This document shows, piece by piece, positions 50,355-64,000 of a stretch of DNA of 64,000 bases. The stretch covers positions 305,654 through 369,653 of the forward strand of contig NZ_BOML01000021.1 of the NCBI RefSeq assembly GCF_016862175.1. Direction: 5' to 3'. The stretch is from Paractinoplanes durhamensis. GTDB lineage: Bacteria > Actinomycetota > Actinomycetes > Mycobacteriales > Micromonosporaceae. The position numbers and the translations under genes were made by a program. Below the pieces are notes generated by a model. It was not told the DNA's origin. It saw only the letters and a program-made list of their open reading frames with translations, and ran no database searches. How positions within the stretch are numbered: the first letter of the stretch is position 1; each line of letters begins with the position of its first letter.

Positions 50355-50551
50355 GACTACGGCGTGCCGGGACGACGGGCGCCGGCTGGGGTGCAGGCGA
50401 GCGGGGCGGGGGCAGGTTTCATTGGCGCGGGCCTTCCGGAGGGCAGGAACAGGCACGGCCGCGCGCGGGCCTCGCCAGCAGGGCGGGCGATAACGCATGT
50501 GGTGGTGGCGCGCAGCCAGGCGAGCGCCACCGGTGCGGTGGCGCGGTTGTC

Positions 50552-50962
50552 CTACGTTCTGCTGATGCCCAGCGCGATGAGGGTGACCCCGGACGTGACC
50601 GGCGGGGCCGCGACTGTGGCGGGCCGGATGTCGGGCGTCGCGACCTGGTAGGTGCGTACCAGTCCGGTGAGGATCACGGGAGCGCTGGTACAGCCGGCGG
50701 TGGTCTTGATGACGACCTGGCATTCCTCGCCGGCTGAATCCGGACCGTGCTCTGCCGCCGGTTCGTGGTGTGCTGCGACACCAGCAGCGAGTCCAGCGTC
50801 GACGGTGTGTGCGTGCCCGGCGGAGGCGCCGGTGGTCAGGTGTGCCGGGGTGTCATCGGTGCAGTGGACGCCGTGCCACCAGAGCAGGCCGGCCAGGACG
50901 AGCACGATCAGCAGCCAGCGCGGCAACCTTGAGGCTGCCGGAAGCTGCGCACGTACAGGCAC
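50552..50962 (-). CDS. His-rich single-helix membrane protein, possibly DUF6153-like
   Basis: 136 residues with one N-terminal hydrophobic helix (LPRWLLIVLVLAGLLWWHGV) and a His-rich outside part (GHAHTVD, AAHHEPAAEHG) with two cysteines. The pattern recalls DUF6153 proteins of metal-resistance islands. Function unknown; metal binding is suggested by composition only. Confidence 0.55.
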   Translation of the reverse strand: MPVRAQLPAASRLPRWLLIVLVLAGLLWWHGVHCTDDTPAHLTTGASAGHAHTVDAGLAAGVAAHHEPAAEHGPDSAGEECQVVIKTTAGCTSAPVILTGLVRTYQVATPDIRPATVAAPPVTSGVTLIALGISRT

Positions 50963-51084
50963 CGCGACAGCCTACGACATCGGTCCGCAAGGTTGCTGAC
51001 CCGTGCGCCGCTGAGGCCGACGGCTGCGGCCGGTGGGGCGTCGGAGAGCCGTTGACCGGTCCCGACCAGGACAACGGGCCGGGC

Positions 51085-51119
51085 TGCGCATCCAGGAGCG
51101 AGGCGCTCCTGGATGCGCA
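51085..51119 (-). terminator. Perfect 16-bp hairpin terminator after the DUF305 gene
   Basis: TGCGCATCCAGGAGCG / CGCTCCTGGATGCGCA with a 3-nt loop, 12 bp after the DUF305 stop on the minus strand. Confidence 0.8.
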
Positions 51120-51130
51120 CCGGTGGCCGG

Positions 51131-51796
51131 TTACAGCGTGGCCAGCATGCCCTTCATCTGGGCGATCTCGGCCTGTTGGTCGGTGATGATCTTCCTGGCC
51201 AGGGCCACCGCGTCCGGGTTGGCGCCTTGGCCGGCTTCCTGCTGGGCCATTTCGACGGCGCCCTGGTGGTGGCTGATCATGAGGGTCAGGAACATCTTGT
51301 CGAACGCGGTGCCTTTCGCCGACATGAGCGCGTTCATGTCGGCGTCGCTCATCGCACCGGGCATGGAACCCATGCTCGGCTGGTCGGAGCCCATGCCGGG
51401 CATGCTGGAGCCGGTGGTCATGCCCGGCATCGCGCCCGGCTTGCCCCACGTGGTGAGCCAGCCGTTCATGGTGTCGATCTCGGGCTGCTGGGCGGCCTTG
51501 ATCTTCGCGGCGAGATCCTTGACGTCGGTGCGGGCGGCGCGGCTGTCGGCCATGGCAGCCATCTGGATGGCTTGCTGGTGGTGGCCGATCATGTGCTCGG
51601 TGAAGGCGATGTCGGCGTCGTTGACAGTCGCTGTGCCTGCTGCGGCGCTGCTCGGCGCCGTCATCATGGAGCCGTGGTCGCCACTGGTCGAGCCGGAGCC
51701 GCCGCAGGCGGACAACACCAGTGTGGCGGTCGCTGCGGCGCCGGCGAGCAGCCCGCGGCGTAGGACGGAGGAGGGCAGCACGGAAGTACGGTTCAT
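51131..51796 (-). CDS. DUF305 lipoprotein
   Basis: 221-residue exported lipoprotein (lipobox LVLSACGG). The DUF305 domain has its two signature metal-site segments, FTEHMIGHHQQAIQMA and LMISHHQGAVEMA. A Met-rich linker (MPGMTTGSSMPGMGSD) lies between them. DUF305 proteins are common in copper-resistance loci and resemble ferritin-like four-helix units. It is predicted to bind or buffer metal outside the membrane. A perfect hairpin terminator follows; a weak AAAGG lies some distance upstream of the ATG. Confidence 0.88.
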   Translation of the reverse strand: MNRTSVLPSSVLRRGLLAGAAATATLVLSACGGSGSTSGDHGSMMTAPSSAAAGTATVNDADIAFTEHMIGHHQQAIQMAAMADSRAARTDVKDLAAKIKAAQQPEIDTMNGWLTTWGKPGAMPGMTTGSSMPGMGSDQPSMGSMPGAMSDADMNALMSAKGTAFDKMFLTLMISHHQGAVEMAQQEAGQGANPDAVALARKIITDQQAEIAQMKGMLATL

Positions 51797-51888
51797 GATC
51801 GGAAATGAGCCTTTCGCGAAGAGATCAGCCGGATGTGTGCGCACGGAAGCTGCCGGGGCGCGGCGTGGCCACGCCCGGACGAGGGCTC

Positions 51889-52326
51889 CTATATGCGCAG
51901 TACCGCTGTCGACGCGATGAGCAGTCCGGTGGGCGGCCGTGGCGGCCCCCGGGATCCTCGCCCGCCCCTGCCTGTCGCCGCTGCCGTGGTGGGCGGGGCG
52001 TGGCGTCGTGTTGCCAGCCTGATGGCGAGAAGCACAATCACCGCGAGGCCGCCGAGGATGGCGAGGCAGATACTCCACCCGTCCATGCCGGTGTGGTGCG
52101 GGCAATGATCACCGGCGCATGGCTGGGGTGCGGCTGACACGGCGGCCGATGCCGGGGCATGTGCCGCAGCGGCGACGGCGGCGGACATGCCGGCAGCTAC
52201 CGGGTCGCTCATCTGCATTCCGGCGTGGCCAACGGTGTGCATCGTGGTGAGCCCGAACGCGGTGAGCAGCAGCAACAGCCATCGGGCGGCGCCCAGGATG
52301 CTTGCCTGCGTGCTCACTGTGTCCAC
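51889..52326 (-). CDS. Small two-helix membrane protein, DUF6153-like
   Basis: 145 residues. Two hydrophobic helices (about 14-34 and 85-105) enclose a loop with histidines, methionines and a CAGDHCPHHTGMDGW motif. The TMHTVGHAGMQM segment is typical of DUF6153-like proteins found beside DUF305 and copper genes. It probably precedes DUF305 in one transcript (93-bp gap). The start is either the GTG at 52326 or the GTG at 52317. Confidence 0.6.
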   Translation of the reverse strand: MDTVSTQASILGAARWLLLLLTAFGLTTMHTVGHAGMQMSDPVAAGMSAAVAAAAHAPASAAVSAAPQPCAGDHCPHHTGMDGWSICLAILGGLAVIVLLAIRLATRRHAPPTTAAATGRGGRGSRGPPRPPTGLLIASTAVLRI

Positions 52327-52442
52327 GCTAGCGGATGGCTGGGCGGTGGGTGAGTTGGGCCGCGGCGGGGTGAGCTGCTGTGCCGGACGAGTCGCCGTGA
52401 GCGGTCACACGCAAGTCGTAGCCGGCACCGCTCGACCTTAAT

Positions 52443-52457
52443 TACCCCCCGGGGGTA
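52443..52457 (+). promoter_or_regulatory. CsoR-type copper operator
   Basis: TACCCCC-C-GGGGGTA, a 15-bp palindrome flanked by AT (ATTACC..GGTATTT), matches the known CsoR operator layout (TACCC-GGGTA arms with a G/C tract). It stands 27 bp before the truncated P-type ATPase gene. It could also serve the divergent minus-strand membrane-protein gene. Confidence 0.75.
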
Positions 52458-52484
52458 TTTGGGCCGGAGCTAAGGGATGGCGCC

Positions 52485-52904
52485 ATGTCCGACACCGCAA
52501 CTACCCCACCGGCTGACACGCCCCATGATCACCACCACCTAGACCCCAGCGCTGAGGCGAACGGACCAACCGGAGCGCCGGCGTCTTCGGCCGAGCACGA
52601 CTCGCCACGCGGTCACCACGACGGGCATGCCAGCCATGACAAGCACGCCGGGCACGATCCCGAGATGTTCCGGCGGAAGTTCTGGCTCAGCCTTGTCCTG
52701 ACCGTGCCGGTCGTGCTCACCAGCGAGATGGTGATGGACTGGTTCGGCTACCACCTGGACTTTCCCGGCGTCACCGGGGTCGGCCCGGTCCTCGGCTCGA
52801 TCGTGTTCCTCTACGGAGGCCGGCCGTTCCTGGCCGGCGGCGTCCGCCTGATCGACGCGGCCGGCCGATGGCATGAATCTCGGACCGTCGTCGACCGTCG
52901 GTAA
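52485..52904 (+). pseudogene. Truncated copper-type P-type ATPase (N-terminal fragment)
   Basis: 139 residues that begin exactly like CopB-type heavy-metal ATPases. A His-rich tail (HDHHHLD, GHHDGHASHDKHAGHD) is followed by the first two helices (MFRRKFWLSLVLTVPVVLTSEMVMDWFGY and VGPVLGSIVFLYGGRPFLAGG). After FLAGGVRLID the similarity stops, and 18 unrelated residues lead to a stop. The phosphorylation (DKTG), CPx and ATP-binding regions, some 550 residues, are absent. The promoter operator is intact, so a short His-rich membrane peptide may still be made under copper control. Confidence 0.8.
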
Positions 52905-52972
52905 GAGAAGCTCCGCTCGTGAGCGGCGCGGGTCGCGCCCGTTTCGCGTTAAATGTAGGTATTGTCGGCGGC

Positions 52973-53392
52973 ATGAGACGCGTGGGAATTGCCGCTTTGG
53001 TGGCCATCTGCCTGGTTGCGCCGGCCGTGCCGGCGGTCGCTGCGCCGGCGGTCGTCTGGCCCGCCCCGGCTGTCTCGATCGTGCTGGAGCGCTCCGGTGG
53101 CTTCGCCGGGCGGTCGGAGACCTTTGCCGTTGACCAAGCCACCGTCGGTGGTCGTAAGGCGCTGTGGCTGGTCGCCACCCCGGAGTTCCGGCGGCTGCGT
53201 GGCTCCTACCTGCCGGTCAACGCCTGCTGTGACCGCTTCGGCTACCGGCTGGAGGTCACCTACCGTTACGGCCTGCGCAAGACGGTCACCACCGTCCAGG
53301 GCACCCCGGCGCCGCAGATCCTGGGGGACGTCCTCGCCGAGGTGCAGCGGGTCGGCGCTCAGCCGTCATTGGCCGCGGGTCGCGCCGCGTAA
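52973..53392 (+). CDS. Secreted emfourin-like protease inhibitor
   Basis: 139 residues: a signal peptide (about 1-24, PAVAA) followed by one domain with IVLERSGGFAGRSETFAVD and DRFGYRLEVTYRYGLRKTVTTVQG. These match the pattern of emfourin, the proteinaceous inhibitor of protealysin-type (M4) metalloproteases. Known emfourins are cytosolic and sit beside a protealysin gene; this one is exported and has no M4 neighbour. The nearest secreted metalloproteases are M36 and M6. Its 3' end overlaps the next convergent gene by 27 bp. Confidence 0.65.
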   Translation: MRRVGIAALVAICLVAPAVPAVAAPAVVWPAPAVSIVLERSGGFAGRSETFAVDQATVGGRKALWLVATPEFRRLRGSYLPVNACCDRFGYRLEVTYRYGLRKTVTTVQGTPAPQILGDVLAEVQRVGAQPSLAAGRAA

Positions 53393-53737
53393 CGCCCGCA
53401 GGCCGGTGAACCGCGTCGCGAACTGAAAGGTCCAGCCCCGGGCCGTGTAACCCGGGCCGGCCTCGATCGCCTCGGCCAGTGCGGGCAGTGGCGGGCCGTC
53501 CAGGTGGGCGCCCGGTGTCAGGTACTGGTTCAGCCAGGCCCGGTCGTTGCGGCAGGCCGCGTCGTGCACGCCGCCGAGCACCACCGGCAGGGCACCCCCG
53601 GCGCCGGCCAGCGAACTCGCGGTCAGGGCCTCGGCGGTGCAGACCGCCGGCTTCGTGCCCGGTGGGGTGGCGAAGTTCGTCCCGGCCGCCGAGTCGAACG
53701 AGCGCAGCGCGTCGCGAACCAGGGTGGGCACGCTCAT
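53366..53737 (-). CDS. Unrecognised 123-residue protein
   Basis: I do not recognise this protein. It has no signal peptide or membrane helix; two cysteines (AVCTAEAL, AACRNDRAW) and a segment LNQYLTPGAHLDGPPLPALAEAI are its main features. It lies 60 bp downstream of the membrane-anchored gene on the same strand and overlaps the emfourin-like gene tail to tail. Codon use is normal for this genome, supporting a real gene. Confidence 0.6.
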   Translation of the reverse strand: MSVPTLVRDALRSFDSAAGTNFATPPGTKPAVCTAEALTASSLAGAGGALPVVLGGVHDAACRNDRAWLNQYLTPGAHLDGPPLPALAEAIEAGPGYTARGWTFQFATRFTGLRALRGATRGQ

Positions 53738-53797
53738 CAGGGCTCGAAACCCTCGAACACGATCGGGGCCGCCGGCCGGCGCAGGGCGTCTGCATGC

Positions 53798-54562
53798 TCA
53801 GTCGCCGGCCGGGCTGGTGGCGATCTCCCTGACCCGGGCCGCGTCGATGGCCGCGTAACTGCCGGGCGTGCCCTCGGACGCGGCGTCGTACGCCGGGGCG
53901 TAGCCGGTGACCTTGAGTGAAGCGTCGGTCGCCTCGGCGGTCTTCTGCTTGCCGTCGCGGTCGTACGTCACGGCCAGGGCGTACTCGTAATAGTGCCGAT
54001 CGGGGATCGCGGTTATCTCCACCACCTGGCTCGCCCCGGCCGGGAGCTCGATCGACTGCACCGAGAAATACGGATCGCCCAGCGCGGTGGGGCCGGTCAG
54101 CACCCGGGCGATGGCCGGTTGCTGCCACAGCGCGAGCCCGATCACCTCGCTGGTGCCGCCCTGCGACGTCTGGGCGAGGAGCGTGCCGTGCAGCGGGCCG
54201 GATCGCTTGCGGACCTTCGCCTGGATGTCGAGGACCCGGATGGTGGCGCCGGTCGAGTTGTAGATGACCATCTTGGTCCTGGTCACGCCGGCCTTGGTGC
54301 CGCCGGCGGGGGCCTCGGTGGGCTGGGCGACGGCGGCCGGGTAGGCCAGCGACAGGTCGGTGAGCGTGGCGCTGTCGTCGGTCAGGGTGATCGTCGGCCG
54401 GTCGTCGCGGAAGAGCCTCTGCACGACGTTCGGCACGCCGCCGATGAGCGGGGACGCCGCTGCGGTCACGACGGCGGTGCCGGCCGCCGCGTACAGAAAT
54501 CCGTTCTTCTTGACGAACCGTTCCCAGGTGGAGGGTTTGCGTTTGCGCTTGGCGCCCGGCAT
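53798..54562 (-). CDS. Membrane-anchored unrecognised protein
   Basis: 254 residues. A basic start (AKRKRKPSTWERFVKKNG) and one helix (FLYAAAGTAVVTAAASPLIGG, about 20-40) anchor it with the rest outside or in the cytoplasm. The remainder is beta-rich (TKMVIYNSTGATIRVLDIQAKV; YYEYALAVTYDRDGKQ) and resembles an immunoglobulin-like sandwich. No family is recognised. It is probably co-transcribed with the 123-residue gene downstream. Confidence 0.65.
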   Translation of the reverse strand: MPGAKRKRKPSTWERFVKKNGFLYAAAGTAVVTAAASPLIGGVPNVVQRLFRDDRPTITLTDDSATLTDLSLAYPAAVAQPTEAPAGGTKAGVTRTKMVIYNSTGATIRVLDIQAKVRKRSGPLHGTLLAQTSQGGTSEVIGLALWQQPAIARVLTGPTALGDPYFSVQSIELPAGASQVVEITAIPDRHYYEYALAVTYDRDGKQKTAEATDASLKVTGYAPAYDAASEGTPGSYAAIDAARVREIATSPAGD

Positions 54563-54702
54563 GTGATCATCTTTCGCGGCTGCGACCACATCGGACGATC
54601 GGTCGAACGGGCACGCACCTGGTTCGAACGAGCGATGGTGCGGGAACGGATGCGCGGCCCACGATCGGTCTGACCTTTGCCATCGACCCTGGAGAGTGTC
54701 TC

Positions 54703-55251
54703 GTGCTCGACCATCTGCGGCGACGCGCGCCGGCATTCGCCCTGGCCGTCGTGGCCCTGGCTGCGATCGCCGCGTGTTCGGACGACAAACCGGACACGGC
54801 CGCCTCGCCCGCCGACACGCAGACCACTGCCGCGGGGACGACGACCGGCCCGGCGACCGAGACCGCCGCCACCGAGCAGGCCGCCGATCCGTCCCTGGTG
54901 GGCACGCAGTACGGCTACATCACCGCGGTCGACGCCTCGGCCCGGACGCTGACCTTCGACAAGGTGGACTGGTTCACCGGCGCGGCGGCGACCGCGGCGT
55001 GCAAGGAGGACGGTGAGGCGATCACCGACGCCGAGAAGTGCAACGACTACTACATCCGCAACAACAACCCGCTGCTGCGGACCGCGCCGATCGGCGCCGC
55101 CGCGAAGCTCTCGCTGGTGTCGCCGAACGACGCGTTGGCGCAGCTGGAGGTCCCGCTCGACAAGTTGAGCGCCGAGCGGGAACACCGACTGTTCATCCTG
55201 ACCTTCGACGGTGGGTCGGTGACGTCGGTCAAGGAGCAGTACCTGCCCTGA
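54703..55251 (+). CDS. Putative lipoprotein
   Basis: 182 residues. The signal peptide ends in lipobox LAAIAACSD (Cys near 25), followed by a Thr/Ala/Pro-rich linker and a beta-rich domain (GYITAVDASARTLTFDKVDWF; DDYYIRN-like NDYYIRNNNPLLRTAP; LFILTFDGGSVTSV). GGAGAG precedes the GTG at 54703. The domain resembles small actinomycete lipoproteins of unknown function that read like OB-fold proteins. It is tail to tail with the pectate lyase gene, 12 bp apart. Confidence 0.75.
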   Translation: MLDHLRRRAPAFALAVVALAAIAACSDDKPDTAASPADTQTTAAGTTTGPATETAATEQAADPSLVGTQYGYITAVDASARTLTFDKVDWFTGAAATAACKEDGEAITDAEKCNDYYIRNNNPLLRTAPIGAAAKLSLVSPNDALAQLEVPLDKLSAEREHRLFILTFDGGSVTSVKEQYLP

Positions 55252-55263
55252 TCGGACGCCTGC

Positions 55264-56577
55264 TCAGGACGTTTCGAAGGCGCCCAGATCGGGGGCGGAG
55301 CCGTTGTACGGCAGGCCCACATTGGTGCCCTTGTTGATCAGGGTGCTGCCGGACGCCAGGTGCAGTGACGTCAGCGCCGGGAGGCTGCCGTCCGACTGCC
55401 GGGACACCTCCCAGCCGGTCGTGGTCACGCTCTGGAACTGGGAGTTCGACATCGTCACGCTCAGGTTCCACGAGTTGTACGACGCGCTGGTGCCGCTCAT
55501 GTTGGCGGTGAGAGTTCCGCCGTACGCAATGTTGTTCCGAAGGTTGCCGAGGCCGACCGCCGCCCCGCTGGAGTTGATCCCCAGCATGTTGTAGTCGACG
55601 CCGTTGCTGTAGCTGGTGTTGTTGAAGAAGTCGCTGGCCACCGTGTGGTGGTTGGCGTAGAAGCCGGCCGACCGGTTGAGGAACGCCACCGAGTTGCGCA
55701 CGGTGTGCTTGACGCCGCCGGAGACGTAGACGCCGCCGTACCCGCCGGCCTTGAAGCCGTTGCCGTCCTGCGCCGCGGTGGTGGTCTGCGGCAGGTAGCC
55801 GTTGCGCCAGGCCCACGAGTTCTCGATGGTCACCGACGAGTACGCGTTGATCAGGTCGAACCCGTCGTCGGTGTTCCACCAGGCGCGGCAGCCGCGGAAG
55901 ACGTTGCCGGGCTTGCCGGCCGGCACGTGCGCGCCGAACCCGTCGGCGTTGGTGCCGGCCCCGGACGAGCTGTACGGATCGTAGTTGTCGTGCGAGTCCG
56001 AGTTGAGCACCAGGTTGTTGCTGCCGTTCGCGATGAACAGCCCCGGGCCCATGTTGTTGTGCGTGTTGAGCTTGTCGAACGTGTTGCTGCTGCCGGAGAT
56101 CCAGACGCCCCACGACTCGTGGTTGAGGCTGTTGTTCTGGCGCACCCCGACGATCTCGAAGCCACGCAGCGTGATCGAGCTGCCGGTCACGTCGAAGCCC
56201 TTGATCCGGCAGTTGACCCCGGTCATCCCGGCGAAGTTGAACTGCACCTTCTCGGCCGGGTAGTTGGCGTAGACGATGCCGCTCTTGCTCAGCGTGATGG
56301 CGTCCACCACGGCGGTCTGTGACGAGCAGCTGGTCGTCGCGGCGGTGTAGCTGTAGGTGCCGGCCCGGAAGTAGACGGTGTCGCCGGACGCGGCCACGCT
56401 CTGTGCTTTCGCGATCGACTTGAACGGCGCCGAGATGGACCCGGCGGCGCTGTCACTGCCGCTCGCCGAGACGTAGTAGGTGCTGGCCGCGGACGCGGCG
56501 GTACCGAGGGCGACGACGCCGGCGGCGCCGGCCACGAGGGTCACCAGGGCGGGGGCGAGGAAGGAGCGGATTTTCAT
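55264..56577 (-). CDS. Secreted pectate lyase, PL9 family (right-handed beta-helix)
   Basis: 437-residue exported polysaccharide lyase. A signal peptide (about 1-31) is followed by a parallel beta-helix beginning STYYVSASGSDSAAGS. It carries NADGFGAHV and WWNTDDGFDLINAY, which hold the calcium-binding aspartates of PL9 enzymes, and DGNGFKAGGYGG with the catalytic-lysine region. It cleaves polygalacturonate by beta-elimination. The ATG at 56577 comes 3 bp after the stop of the upstream acetylesterase gene, with GAGG overlapping that stop, so translation is coupled. Together they form a pectin-degradation operon. Confidence 0.87.
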   Translation of the reverse strand: MKIRSFLAPALVTLVAGAAGVVALGTAASAASTYYVSASGSDSAAGSISAPFKSIAKAQSVAASGDTVYFRAGTYSYTAATTSCSSQTAVVDAITLSKSGIVYANYPAEKVQFNFAGMTGVNCRIKGFDVTGSSITLRGFEIVGVRQNNSLNHESWGVWISGSSNTFDKLNTHNNMGPGLFIANGSNNLVLNSDSHDNYDPYSSSGAGTNADGFGAHVPAGKPGNVFRGCRAWWNTDDGFDLINAYSSVTIENSWAWRNGYLPQTTTAAQDGNGFKAGGYGGVYVSGGVKHTVRNSVAFLNRSAGFYANHHTVASDFFNNTSYSNGVDYNMLGINSSGAAVGLGNLRNNIAYGGTLTANMSGTSASYNSWNLSVTMSNSQFQSVTTTGWEVSRQSDGSLPALTSLHLASGSTLINKGTNVGLPYNGSAPDLGAFETS

Positions 56578-56579
56578 GA

Positions 56580-57593
56580 TCACCTCAGGTAGGCGGTGAG
56601 GGGCAGGTTCAGCTCGCGGATGCCGTCGAGGACGAGCCCGGCCATCCGCTGCGCCCCGTACTCGGAGAAGTGGGTGTTGTCGTTGACCCCGTCGGTGGCG
56701 ACGGTCAGGTAGAGCACGGTGGAGCCGGCCGGCCCGAGGCCCTCGACCAGGGCTTTGCTGCGGGCGGTCAGGTCGATCATCGGCACGTTCTCGGCGGCCG
56801 CCACCGCATGCATCTCGGCCGGCAGATCCACCCCGAGCGAGTTGACGTGCAGCGCGGTCGCGTTCAGCGCCGCCCCGTTGAACAGCCGCCGCACCGGCGG
56901 AGAAACCAGAACAGCAAGACCACCCTTATTGCGTACGCCGTTGATCAGCGCAATGAGGTTGGCCCGGTAGTCGTCCGCGGTAGTGGCCTTGTCGTTGTGC
57001 CCGAACTGGATGAACACCAGGTCACGCGGCTTGATCAGCGGCTCCATGGTCGGGAACAGCGCGGGATCGGCGAGGAAGCTGCCCGCACTCTCCCCGGAGT
57101 CGCCGTAGTTGGCGACCACCGCACCACGGCGCACCGACGCGGTGAGCGCCTGCCCCCACCCGTTGTAGGGGGCGACCGGCTGGTCGCAGACCGTGGAGTC
57201 ACCGGCGAGGTAGACGACGAGCGGCCGGTGCGCCGGTTTGAGCTTCACCCGGGTGACGACGGGGGTCGCTCCGTCGAACGTGAGGGTGAGCCCGGGGGTG
57301 CCGACGCCGCCCTGCCCGGTGGGCTGGCCCTCGGGTTCGCGGACGTTGATCGTGGCGGTCCGGGTGCCGGCGTCGCCGGGGTCGAAGATGCGGCGCCGCG
57401 CTTCGACGGTGAGCCCGGTGCCGGCTCCGACCGTCGCGGCGATCTCGTAGTTGCCCGGCGCGACGTCGTACTGACAGACGATCGGGGCGGTGCCGGTGCA
57501 CGTCGGCGGTGGCGCCGCGGTGCCGGCCGGCAGGGCGAACAGGCTCGCGGCGGCGGCCGTGCCGACGCCGGTGACCCAGTGGGTGGAACCCAT
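56580..57593 (-). CDS. Secreted SGNH/GDSL esterase, rhamnogalacturonan acetylesterase-like (CE12)
   Basis: 337 residues. A short signal peptide is followed by an N-terminal carbohydrate-binding-like sandwich (about 30-120) with CQYDVAPGNYEI. The SGNH esterase domain has block I LAGDSTVCD (Ser133), a Gly in NYGDSGESAGSF, block III FGHNDK and block V DNTHFSEYGA (Asp/His). It removes acetyl groups from rhamnogalacturonan so lyases and rhamnosidases can act. AGGAG stands 8 nt before the ATG at 57593. First gene of the pectin operon; a clear promoter lies upstream. Confidence 0.87.
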   Translation of the reverse strand: MGSTHWVTGVGTAAAASLFALPAGTAAPPPTCTGTAPIVCQYDVAPGNYEIAATVGAGTGLTVEARRRIFDPGDAGTRTATINVREPEGQPTGQGGVGTPGLTLTFDGATPVVTRVKLKPAHRPLVVYLAGDSTVCDQPVAPYNGWGQALTASVRRGAVVANYGDSGESAGSFLADPALFPTMEPLIKPRDLVFIQFGHNDKATTADDYRANLIALINGVRNKGGLAVLVSPPVRRLFNGAALNATALHVNSLGVDLPAEMHAVAAAENVPMIDLTARSKALVEGLGPAGSTVLYLTVATDGVNDNTHFSEYGAQRMAGLVLDGIRELNLPLTAYLR

Positions 57594-57668
57594 GCCTTGA
57601 CTCCTGGGGGACGGTGGCAGAGCACCGCAGGAGTAGGCCGGCGTGGGTGCCGGCTCGGCGTTCACGAA

Positions 57669-57696
57669 GCTATATATCGAGCAGCATAAATGTCAA
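57669..57696 (-). promoter_or_regulatory. Promoter of the pectin operon
   Basis: On the minus strand TTGACA (57696-57691), a 16-bp spacer, then TATAGC (57674-57669) form a near-consensus housekeeping promoter, unusually AT-rich for this genome. An inverted repeat ATGTCA-N14-TGACAT (57690-57715) overlaps the -35 box and may be an operator. Confidence 0.65.
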
Positions 57697-57724
57697 ACTT
57701 GCCCGGGTCTGACATGGTGTTCTG

Positions 57725-64000
<6,276 letters not shown>

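Overview
The window is very GC-rich, densely coding DNA from an actinomycete, most likely a member of the Micromonosporaceae close to Actinoplanes. This is inferred from the near-uniform G/C third codon positions, GTG and TTG starts, a conservon, several STAS/SigF-type regulators, a rubber-oxygenase-like gene, many secreted hydrolases and a modular polyketide synthase. No tRNA, rRNA or CRISPR array was recognised.

Layout. 1-11 kb: two overlapping c-di-GMP signalling genes (a partial membrane protein and a 1694-residue kinase/ATPase/GAF/GGDEF fusion), a secreted fungalysin-type metalloprotease, a TAP-like exopeptidase and a glycosyltransferase. 11-16 kb: a SigF/SigB-type sigma factor divergent from a four-gene conservon (cvnABCD); a 167-bp palindromic repeat sits between cvnC and cvnD. 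16-21 kb: a compact predicted prenyl-indole cluster, with tryptophanase and aromatic prenyltransferase on one side of a shared promoter and IPP isomerase, an unrecognised 148-residue protein and a cytochrome P450 on the other. 21-24.5 kb: a response regulator/histidine kinase/GerMN lipoprotein operon bracketed by two STAS proteins that both lack the usual phosphorylated serine. 24.5-34 kb: GH16 glucanase with two ricin-type lectin units, a DUF2182 membrane protein preceded by a duplicated stop/start relay, an intracellular-type subtilase, a tyrosinase and a GH78 rhamnosidase. 34-38.5 kb: a double-HTH TetR regulator convergent with an Lcp-like (latex clearing) protein, a deletion scar joining remnants of a WYL regulator and a DUF1761 gene, and an aldo/keto reductase. 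38.5-45.3 kb: M6 protease, secretory lipase, polytopic membrane protein, and a GntR/membrane-protein pair with an operator lying on its promoter.

45.3-52.9 kb looks like an accessory metal-response island. It begins at a gene truncated by a decayed transposase and holds a two-component system with SHOCT and Met/Gly-rich partners, a DUF305 lipoprotein and two His-rich small membrane proteins. It ends with a CsoR-type copper operator in front of a P-type ATPase gene that has lost all but its N-terminus. 53-57.6 kb carries an emfourin-like protease inhibitor, unrecognised secreted or anchored proteins, and a pectin operon (acetylesterase plus PL9 pectate lyase). From 57.7 kb to the window end runs one open frame for a type I PKS (CoA ligase-KS-AT-DH-KR-ACP, continuing beyond the window) with an in-frame 15-bp minisatellite.

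The genes point to a saprophyte that degrades plant polymers, protein and possibly rubber, with two specialised-metabolite loci. Assignments come from reading motifs by eye. Starts were chosen from ribosome-binding sites, overlaps and third-position GC.
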